Positions 48,782-57,399 of a stretch of 64,000 nt of DNA are shown piece after piece (position 1 is the stretch's first letter; each line of letters opens with the position of its first letter). The notes below the pieces were generated by a model. It ran no database searches. It saw only the letters and a list, made by a program, of their open reading frames with translations, and was not told the DNA's origin. Made by a program: the position numbers and the translations under genes. The stretch is from Pterobdella sp. o SKG-2022 (Eukaryota > Annelida > Clitellata > Hirudinida > Piscicolidae): NCBI GenBank assembly GCA_964035795.1, contig OZ038325.1:8627698-8691697 (forward strand). Direction: 5' to 3'.

Positions 48782-48909
48782 TTCCCAACAAAGATAAAAA
48801 ACTAAAAGAACTTATTGATTGGGAAAGGGTTTTGAGAACTAGAAGATTGATAATGAATTCGTTCTTGAATATAAATCAAGAATATCCAAGTTCAAACATC
48901 AGGGTGTAA
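48782..48909 (+). CDS. Coding-like terminal exon, unidentified
   Basis: After an acceptor (TTTTGCTAG) the plus strand reads PNKDKKLKELIDWERVLRTR, then RLIMNSFLNINQEYPSSNIR and a stop. It looks like an amphipathic helical stretch of a real protein. The phase at its start (two leading bases) does not match the nearest upstream donor, so I cannot join it to the segment at 48472-48707. Confidence 0.35.
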
Positions 48910-48911
48910 TC

Positions 48912-49232
48912 ATGGGTGATGAAGATACTAAGTGAGTTAACAATTATAGATCTCTATATGTGATGCTTCACCAAGAATTAAACTTATTGAACAAGTATTA
49001 TGCCACTAAAATCATCAAATACACATTATATTTAAACTTATTTCTCATTATTGTTATGAGCTAATGATTCAAGAAAGGATTTTTTTTTGAAAGGAATGGA
49101 ACATCTTTTGAAACACTAGAAGCAAATAATGTTTTTCACTTATTGATCAACTCTATTGCGCAGATGGCCAAAAAATATATCATTACAAAAACGAACGAAA
49201 AAGTGAGTTATGTCTTTTTAGGGTTGATTTAA
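48912..49232 (+). CDS. Possible small two-exon gene, unidentified
   Basis: ATG at 48912 starts MGDEDT. Donor GTGAGT at 48932 joins in phase 2 to exon 49094, which reads NGTSFETLEANNVFHLLINS, then IAQMAKKYIITKTNEK. A good donor GTGAGT follows at 49203. Without a further splice the frame stops at 49232, giving about 52 residues. An amphipathic helix is likely. The acidic start and helical body recall small complex subunits, but I cannot name one. Confidence 0.4.
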
Positions 49233-49379
49233 ATAATCGAAAGTACGAAGTTTGAAAACAAATTCATTTATCATAGTTTTTGGGAATGTTCATTAAAAGC
49301 ACTTTCTTATCATCAATTGTCGATTGCTTTCATGGTTTAAGAAAGTATTTAAACTGACGCTAAAGTTTGAAAACCAAAA

Positions 49380-49974
49380 ATGAAAGTATTGTTTATTTTA
49401 CTACTTTTGATGGTGGTGCTTATAGAGATGAGAAGAGCAGAAAAAAAGAAGAAGACTGAAGAAGAGAGGAAGACGGTAAAAAAGGTACACAAAGAAGAAA
49501 GGAAAGAAACAGATAATAAAAAAGAGACAGAAGAAGAAATAAAAATAGAAGAAGTAAAAAAGACAGAAAAGTGGAAAAAGAAAAATGAAAAGACGGATAC
49601 AGAAGAGAAGGAAAAGACGGGGACAGAGGAGGGGAAAGAGACAGAAGAAGTGACGGAGACAGACAAAGGGGGGGAGGTGGAGGATGGCTGGGTGATGGGA
49701 AAAGGGGAAGACAAAAAAGAGAAAAGGGAGGTAAAAGAGATAAAAGAGAAAAAATTATTGGGCGAAAAAGTGCCCAATTATATCGTGAAATATATAAAAC
49801 AGAAATTAATAGTAAGTTCTCACTTTTTATTTCCTACTCCAAAAACCATTTTTTTAGAGAATCTGTGAATAATAAATGAATTTCAATGTTATTCGAACTT
49901 TTTTATTCACCACTTAATCCTCACAGGGTGGTGTAATTCACATGCATCTTCTGAAACAAGTGAGGGAAAAGTAA
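49380..49974 (+). CDS. Lys/Glu-rich secreted protein with signal peptide
   Basis: Exon 49380-49811 starts MKVLFILLLLMVVLIEM, a clear signal sequence. About 110 residues of Lys, Glu and Thr follow (for example RKTVKKVHKEERKETDNKKE), then KVPNYIVKYIKQKLI. A GTAAGT donor joins in phase to 49927-49974, which adds GGVIHMHLLKQVREK and a stop. The total is 159 residues. No domain is recognisable and the repeats are irregular. Highly charged secreted proteins of this kind occur among matrix and biomineral proteins, but nothing here proves such a role. The opposite strand is open too, only because of the AAG/GAA bias. Confidence 0.6.
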
Positions 49975-51069
49975 AAAGTTAAGATAACAAACTTTTGATT
50001 AGTTTTTGAAATGATAAATAGATATATTTCATCAAAACTGATAATACAAGAAAAAGTGAAAAACTCTGTTTGTGAAATTATTAATAATCATGTATATTAT
50101 TTGATGCATACGTTAGAGCAGTAAAACTTTGTATTTCCATTGACAGTATGCATTCCCTTTGAACGGTCGTGTTGAAACGCTCGAGTCTACCCTAGCATAC
50201 ATTCAAAACCAAATTGTTAGACAAAAAAAAATTTTTTAAATTACTTTTATCATCATTAGAATTTCTTTCGACCATGAATTTATGTTTTTTTTTATTTCTA
50301 TGAAACCTCGGCCCGTATACCTCAGCTGGTAGAGCATTAGACTAATTATCTTAAATTGACGGGTTCAATCCTGCGTTGGGCCGACAATTAGCATCTGTTC
50401 TACAGTTTTTTACGCTACTTCGAGTTTTTTTGCAAGCGCTTTGATTTATAAATAACGCTGCATGAATGCAATACCAAGTAATATTCACATAGGTCAAATG
50501 CCATTTTGGATGCCATTTTAAATTACATTGAATTCTCATAGATGAGAAGAGTGAGATGTCGTTTTCAAACCACTGACACTAGAGGCGAAATACCTCTACG
50601 ATACAAGGTGCTGAAAATCAATTGTTGGTTTTATGAACGAATCTCATAACAAAAATTTAATTATTCTATAAAATATTGCATACTTGGTTGTTTGAATAAT
50701 TATGAATATAATATTTCATGATGAAAATTATTGGTAAAAAATACCTAAGCGCTCTTCTTTGTATCGAATTCAGTTAAACATTTGAACTTATTTTGAATCT
50801 TTTTGTGATCGACCTTTTCCAAAAATTCTTAAGCCTTGATATGAATTTGCAAAATAACTCAAATTGTTGTTGCTTTTTTCAAATCAGACTTTATAATAGT
50901 TTCAAATAAATTTTGCTTCATTATGTTTTATCAACGTTGATTAAAATAAAATTCATGTTTTATTTAATTATACAATACCTACTTTTATACAAAAACTTAA
51001 ACTCACTTTTCAACGTTATTCAAAAAGTTCACATTTATATCCTAAATAACTTGCATCTGTTTATTTCAC
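49975..51069. other. Intergenic region with tRNA-like unit
   Basis: AT-rich sequence upstream of INTS15. Besides the tRNA-like unit at 50308-50384 I see a short open piece at 50541-50606 (MRRVRCRFQTTDTRGEIPLR), which may be part of a SINE body rather than a gene. Confidence 0.45.
50308..50384 (+). ncRNA. Decayed tRNA-like sequence (tRNA pseudogene or SINE head)
   Basis: It contains a box-A-like TACCTCAGCTGGTAGAGC and a box-B-like GGTTCAATCC at tRNA spacing. The ends TCGGCCC and GGGCCGA can pair over 7 bp. The region between acceptor and D arm is too long, and the T stem pairs at only one or two positions. The anticodon loop would read CTAATTA. This is therefore not a working tRNA. Pol III promoter elements look intact, which fits a tRNA-derived SINE or a pseudogene. 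Confidence 0.5.
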
Positions 51070-54000
51070 ATGGATTTTTTCCATTTCGTGAAACAGTCAA
51101 AATTTCCAAAAAATGCAGAATTAACATTAGAAGTAATGACATCAGAACTGAAAGGACTCAAGAAAGCTAGACCTGCTATGGTCGATGCCTTAGTCGAAAA
51201 CTGTCTATTCACTCCGTCTAAGAACATAGGTAGTTCAATAAAAAGCTTTTTGCCCATTAATAGTTTATATTAGAACTAAATAAGCTTTTCGTTATTAATA
51301 TAACATAGGTAGTTTATCAAATTGATATATATATATGTAACTCAGGTTAGGGCCCATACATAACTAACTCTTTTATGCTTACTTTCTGAATTATTTGTTT
51401 CATTTTGATATGACTTCATTCAAAAAAAATTTTCCATTGTTTAAGTCTTAAGGTTACAAGTGACAACATTGTTGTTGAATTTTTATTCAAATGCTGAAAA
51501 CAACACTCTCGGGAAAGAGATATTTCTGAAAATTTTCAACAATGAGTCTTCACACATTTTCCCTCTTTTGTATAATCTCATTTCTACAGCTCTATACACA
51601 AAAAATGCCAATCTTTTGGATGCTGCTGCCAACTGGATGAAGGTTAGTAAATTTTGATATACTTCATTTATTTTGAACATTACTCAAAAATTAATGAAGT
51701 TTATGCTTAGCTCTATCTAATTTAATATATTTATATAATTTTTTCAAAAAGAATTTGACTTTCTCTAGTATAATGTCTATAAATCTAGATTAAAAATCAT
51801 CAAAATTAAAATTTTTTTATCTATCCATTTTCTAAACTGTCATCAAATAATTAATGAATCTAAAGCAAACAGGTTTGAATTCAAAAGCAGTGATGGATTT
51901 GGTGAAAAAGCTTTTAGATGATGATACACTACACATCACTATGCAGCCCTACAATCCCCTCTCTATTCCTTTCATCAAAAACTGCTTGGTCATCATTACT
52001 AGAATCCACCCCCAAAAATGTTATTATATTTTTATATTAGATTTTTATAACTTATTTTCAAATATATACTAAAAATATTGAAATTGTGAGCCTGTTTTGT
52101 GTTAATAAATTTAAAACTGGCGTTTTTGGCATACCAATTGAAATTTTTTTGAATTTTTTGAAATTGTTACAATGTTATCATTAAGATTTACACAAAAATT
52201 AATGATTGAATTATTTTTCAATTAAAAAGTAAACTTCAATAACTCCACTGACAGATTTCAAACTCCATCTATACATTTAATATAAATATTTAAATATCCA
52301 TCCATTCACAGTAACCAATCAAAAACCTCCAATTGACCTAAAAACTGTGAGTTTGATATGTGATTGGATGGAGGTTGACCCAACTATATGTCATATGGAT
52401 AACCTTAATAACCACGGTAAAAATTTTTTTCTTTAAACCCTTTCATGGCTAGAAATTAAATATAAAAATAATTTTTTTCATTGTCCAATATTACTATGGA
52501 ACTAATAATACACATATACAAACAATTAAAACTATAAAATTCTTCAACGCTATAAATAGATCTTATTAATATTAATTTGTTACCATGACAACTACCTACA
52601 TGCTCATTAAACACAGAAGAGCACACACTTCAAATCCTCTTACAATGGTCTGTGCTTGGCTGCCTACATGACGTTAGTGCTTATCATATATTTGTCTTTA
52701 TTTATTAGTGCTTCAATGTACTTCTATTGTTTGTGGGTATTATCATACATGTGTATTTTTAAAAGTGAAAAAGTTGCTTTTTGAATCATTTTTTTAATGT
52801 TAGCTTTTTTTTTTAATGCTGGTCCTGAACATGGAGTTAAACTGCACCGAAGACAGCGTCTCCAATTTGAGACTGCTTTCCTGTTATAACCTGGATAACA
52901 GTAGACTTCGGTAACAGGTATCGACAAACTGATATCCTGGTATCGTTGTCATTTGGCTTGGTGGAGGATCATTCTTTATTGACAAGGCAAGGCAAACTGC
53001 CCAAGTGTAGAAACGGCGGTTCTTGAAATCCAATAGTTTCAAGTTGGACGTTAGCTTGGGCTGACAGTTCTATGAAAACTTTGTCCCAACTAAAAATGGC
53101 TTTCATTAGCCGACTGCTGTATACTCCAGCTACTGGGATGCCTACAGCAGTATAATCTAATATGGATATTATATTATTTTTTTTTTTAGTTCATTTTTTT
53201 AGCCGTAAAGTGGGGACTATTCATGCAAATAAGCTTCAATCATCTGAATAATACATTATTTTATTGAATAAAGTATTATTGAAAAATTGGTGATAAGACA
53301 TGAGATAATATCATTGCAGGCAAGCAACAGTGAAAAGCACTGGAACAGGTTGCAGTATTTAATATTAAGCAGTTTGTCTCTTTTCACTCTCATCAACGTC
53401 TTTAAACTGCAGCCTTTTGATGATTTGATCAGCCTTATTGTGCCTCTTAAGTAGGTTGTTTTAGACTAGTGGAAAATTAAATTTTTTTAGATAACCATAG
53501 TTTTCAAAAAACTGTATATGATAGCTGTTTAGGTTTTAAATCTTTGTCTAGATTTTCTATTCGACATGATTACTTAACGTTGAAAAAAAATTTACATATA
53601 TGATAATTGTGAAGTTCAATAAAAAATAAAACTTCAAAAGAAACACGACGGCGAAGAGCGAGAATCTTGAATACGCTGTAGATAAAGTGTGCCAATTCAT
53701 CCAGATCGCCCTCTCTACCGGAGTTTTGAGTGCTTCTGCAGGTCATTTTTTGATTTAAAGTCATTAATCATGTCTTTATAGAAATTTTTGAACGAGTATA
53801 ATATAGGGTCAAATGATTTATATGTTTTGTACAGAAGGTTAATTTTTTATAATATAAGAAATTATTTATATATGAATTCAAAATTTTTTTAAAGAGATAA
53901 AAAAATAAATAAACGTTTTTTCAGACGATCTTAGATCATTTTTTACAAAAGTTCCCAATACAAGGTAATAATTTTATTTTTCTCATCTCGATTTGTTTCT

Positions 54001-54083
54001 TCAAATTTCAAGTTTTATCAAAGTATCCATGAATAAAAATATTTTTTAAGTTAAAAATTTTATTTACAGGCTTGTGCAATTAA
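51070..54083 (+). CDS. INTS15: INTS15 (C7orf26-like) Integrator subunit
   Basis: INTS15 is a nuclear subunit of the Integrator complex. Nine exons join in phase (313 residues): 51070-51229, 51461-51642, 51866-52019, 52312-52416, 52617-52672, 53320-53450, 53641-53741, 53926-53964 and 54070-54083. Order and spacing follow human C7orf26: MDFFHFVKQ (EEFVFQ), ALVENCLFTPSKN, NLLDAAANWMK (ECAASWLQ), KPPIDLKTVSLICDWMEVDP (PPMDLLEMIVTWIFEDP), TLQILLQWSV (VGLIRWCV), LEYAVDKVCQFIQIALSTGV, LSASADDLRSFLQKFP (TRDDLRTLCSRLP). Human is 449 residues. This one lacks the first about 60 and the Pro-rich C-terminal tail. The exact ATG and the last exon (GLCN) are less certain. UQCR11 starts 136 bp later. Confidence 0.85.
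52673..53319 (+). other. INTS15 intron 5 with possible repeat
   Basis: The middle (about 52800-53160) has a more GC-rich, non-coding texture than the surrounding intron. It contains small inverted repeats such as CTGCTGTA with TACAGCAG near 53115-53150. It looks like an interspersed repeat, but I cannot classify it. Confidence 0.3.
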
Positions 54084-54126
54084 TTAAAAAAAAGAACAGT
54101 TTATAAAATTTAATTTTAGTTTTTTT

Positions 54127-54165
54127 AATAAAAAGTTTTAACTTTTAAATTTCTGTGTTTTGTAG
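54127..54165 (+). promoter_or_regulatory. Poly(A) signal followed by an unpaired 3' splice site
   Basis: AATAAA at 54127-54132 follows the INTS15 stop by 43 bp. TTCTGTGTTTTGTAG then forms an acceptor ending at 54165, with no donor between it and the INTS15 stop. The UQCR11 ATG is 54 bp further on. This spacing is what trans-spliced downstream genes show. Alternatively the acceptor belongs to an untranslated first exon further upstream. Confidence 0.4.
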
Positions 54166-54219
54166 AAAAACCGATTGTTTAACCTTGTTCGATTTTGTTT
54201 ATTTCCAATACCATCGGAC

Positions 54220-54756
54220 ATGAGTCTCTTTCGTTCTATTGGGAAAAGGCATCTTGAACTTGTCAAAATTTGGTTTGTAAATAGTTTTCTATTATTACAG
54301 TTTTCCATATATTCGGGAAATTTTTTTAGACAAGACAGCCAGCAAGCTATGTGTAAAATATTTTTTTGTGATGTAATAATAATTAAAACTGTATTGTAAC
54401 ATAAATGTATTATTATTTAAATGTGATCTAAATTCTGTTTATAATAAAGAAATTACCTTCAGATAATATGTATGAGAATAATATCAATTTCTTCCAGTTT
54501 TTCACATATAAATTCATGCATTCAAATTTGAATTGTATGAAAGGTTCAAATTTTAATTGCCTCAAACATAAAATTTTGTTTTGAATCTTGCTGAACCAGT
54601 TTGTTCAACCACTTAAATATCTCAATCAGGACACCGACTGGAGCTGTCTTCTACACTACAGCAGTGGCAGCTGGCTTGTACTTCACAGACTGGAAGGCTG
54701 TTCTCCAATATGTTCCAATCTGGGGATCCAAATATGACCATGTCCCTCCTAAATAA
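54220..54756 (+). CDS. UQCR11: UQCR11, small subunit of cytochrome bc1 complex (complex III)
   Basis: This is a one-pass inner-membrane subunit of mitochondrial complex III. Exons 54220-54272 and 54630-54756 join in phase (TG|G) into 59 residues. MSLFRSIGKRHLELVKIW matches the human RYRELVKNW start. TPTGAVFYTTAVAAGLYFTD is the membrane helix. WKAVLQYVPIWGSKYDHVPP matches WRLILDWVPYINGKF. Human UQCR11 has 56 residues. The frame is open upstream of the ATG for 18 codons, but homology begins at MSLF. It lies between INTS15 and UQCC5 on the same strand. Confidence 0.92.
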
Positions 54757-55158
54757 ATCTTAGTACAAATATGAATATTTGTGAACGTTTTACATGAAAA
54801 TTTTGAAAATAATTTTTTTTCAAAAGAAAATAAACTAAAAATTTTTTATTGACTTCCATTGAATAGAGTAGCAACGGGTGAAGTTTATGTAAAAGTTGTT
54901 TGAGCGTTTCAAGTCCGTTTTCATTTTATCGTAAGTTAAATTTTGCTCTGCGACACACGTAGTATTGCATCAAACCTTCTTCGATAACAGGAAAAGACAA
55001 AGTCGTTCCCTTCTGTGAAATACTAGATGCATTTTTGTTCTTTGCTAAATGTTAACCTAGCTTCGATGATGTGAAAGGTTCAACAAAACATTTAACGCTA
55101 ACGCTGTATAGTTTATATTTCTTTCATAATTTAAATTGGTTAGACCCGTAATAGTTTG

Positions 55159-55940
55159 ATGTTTTATAGCAAAAACCTTGCACGGTTGTTGAGAAAAGTA
55201 CCAGGAGAAGAAAGACTTGGCTTATATAGATTCTTGCCATTATTTTTCCTGCTTGGAGGATTGATGGAGTTTTGTATGATAAAATGGAAAATTGGAGAAA
55301 CAAACTTTTGTTAGTATTATTTTCAGTTAATTTAACTTTTAAGAGGCAAAAAACAATAAAAAAATACTTAATTTCTAAAGATAATTGAAATAAATATTTT
55401 ATCTAAAAATTTAAATTTAAGATTTTTTGAATAAAACCTTATCGTGAAACCTAATTTCTTATCTCAAACATTAGTGTTTATGATAAAGTTTATTTTTGAT
55501 AAATTGAAATCAGGTTCTTGCCAAAAGCAGATTTATGATTATAAATTTTCATTGAAAATATAATTTAAATAGATATTTTTATACAACTTATCAGTTTTAT
55601 AGAAATTTTATTCTTTATAAAATCAAAAATTATCAATCATTATCAGTAACTAAACACAATAATAAAAAATAAGTATAAATATACTATTTATTTAATAGTA
55701 CTATCCACATATTCAAAAACTGTTAGTTTAGTTGTTGGCCATTTATTTCATATATTAGACGTATCATTCTTAATTTACTTTGTATCATTATCATTCTGTT
55801 CTTTAAGTTATATATTTTTAGTCAATATTCTTCAATAGCAAGAATATTATTGGTATAAAATTATTATTTAAACAGATGAAGTATACAAAAGAAGAAAACT
55901 ACAAGAGGCTTTGGAGAAAATGAAAGAAAATGAGCCTTAG
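55159..55940 (+). CDS. UQCC5: UQCC5 (SMIM4), complex III assembly factor
   Basis: UQCC5/SMIM4 is a small inner-membrane protein needed to assemble complex III. Exons 55159-55309 and 55876-55940 join in phase (T|AT) into 71 residues (human 70). MFYSKNLARLLRKVPGEERL aligns with the human RILQRVPGKQRFG. GLYRFLPLFFLLGGLMEFCM is the membrane segment (human YRFLPFFFVLGGTMEW). IKWKIGETNFYEVYKRRKLQ aligns with KVRVGQETFYDVYRRK. It lies 402 bp downstream of UQCR11 on the same strand. Confidence 0.93.
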
Positions 55941-57125
55941 ATGAATCACATTTGATTGGGGGGGAGGGTTTGCTGTGGCATTATTTGGAAGTCTTCTATT
56001 GGTGTCTGAATCTGAGATGAAAATATTTAAATTATTAATTTATAAATAACTATTTTTTCTTTAAAAATTCTCTTAAATTAGTTTCTTTGAAAAAAGTTAA
56101 ATTATTTTTTTTATGCAGAATAAATACCAATAAAAAAAATAATAATTATTATGGTAATTTTGACAAAAATTTTTTTCAATGAGCCTTTATTTTTCAGCCA
56201 TGCATTTACAGAGTTCCCTATAATGAGTATTACTAATATGTGGAAAAATTCGCATCAAATAAATGTGTAATACCCAATCAATAAAATGAATTTCTACAAG
56301 AAAAAAATTAATTAAAAAAAATAGTAAAAACAAGCAAGAGAAGTTTTGGAAAATAAAAACACTAGTTCAATAAAAATAGTACTTTTGAGACTATTACTAT
56401 TTTTATTAACACTAATATAAAAGGAGTTTGGGCTTTTATACCCAAACTTAGCAGCAACTCTGCAGCAGGAAAAGTCCATTTCAAAATGGGGGTAGACCGC
56501 ATTCATGGTTGAATCATGGCTCCAACAGGTGTATCTTGAAACACGTTATTTTCAATGTTAATTATCAATAAGTTAATGAATATCTTCGGCAATTTCTAAT
56601 ATAGCTCAAACAAAATAAATGTAAACTAATAGAGAGGATATAAAAGCAAAAGTTCAAAGACACAAACATCGCCACACGGACACACTTTGAAACTTCTGCC
56701 TCTACCTTACATAGATATATCAACCGAACTTTTCGCTTTCGATTGCTTTCAAAATTTTGTTGGAATTAACTTTATTAATTTCGATTTTAATACTATGCTA
56801 ATAACAAGTAATAAGTAAAAAAAATAATAATTTGTATTCATTATTGTTGATTTGTTTTGCTACTTGCCAATAAGGTCTTGATTGGATAGAATAAATGATA
56901 CAGGGATACTAATTGAAAAGACAACTGAACATTGGATATCAAATCTTTGAGGTTAGTCTATTGTATGAACTTCACCATTTCTTAAATGCTTATTACTTCA
57001 ATTAAATTTATAAATGTGGAATTCCTATTGCTGAGTGTTGGGATTTTAATGCCGTGATTCATGTCAAACTATGAACAAGAATACTGTGAACCATCTTTTG
57101 GGCTCGTTTACCACGATGCCTATTT
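55941..57125. other. Intergenic upstream of the MTCL1-like gene
   Basis: AT-rich. A minus-strand frame at 56312-56506 (MNAVYPHFEMDFSCCRVAAK) has no homology I recognise, and no splice partners were found. Otherwise no gene is visible. Confidence 0.45.
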
Positions 57126-57260
57126 TACCGGGTAAATAGCTTTATATTACCGGGTATATTCTCTATATTATCGGGTACACACCCACAACTCACCGGTTAC
57201 ATAGCCTATATAATACCGGGTATACACCCAACTTACCGGTAAGTATTCCCAAACTTACCG
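57126..57260. promoter_or_regulatory. Periodic array of TACCGGGTA-type motifs
   Basis: Seven related motifs occur in 135 bp: TACCGGGTA at 57126, 57148 and 57214; TATCGGGTA at 57169; CACCGGTTA at 57191; TACCGGTA at 57234; and TTACCG at 57255. Their spacing is 20-23 bp, about two helical turns, so they face one side of the DNA. The array ends 140 bp before the ATG of the MTCL1-like gene. The core resembles sites of Grainyhead/CP2 factors (AACCGGTT); that link is inference. Confidence 0.55.
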
Positions 57261-57399
57261 CCTCTACTCTTGGTACCACATCACCTTCAATTCTATCGAT
57301 AATTGGTTTTGTAATTAAATTAGTATCCATATAACTGAGACTTATAGTTATGAATTTGATTGATGAAAGAGTAACACTAACTTATATTTTATTTTAGCC

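Noticed and set aside
49349..49777. 142-codon minus-strand frame
   Set aside because: Shadow of the Lys/Glu-rich secreted protein; no splice sites or balanced composition.
54175..54219. In-frame extension upstream of UQCR11
   Set aside because: It is open back to the acceptor at 54165 but begins without an ATG and has no homology; the family match begins at MSLF.
56312..56506. Minus-strand frame MNAVYPHFEMDFSCC
   Set aside because: No homology, splice sites or partner exons found; the second half is AT-driven.
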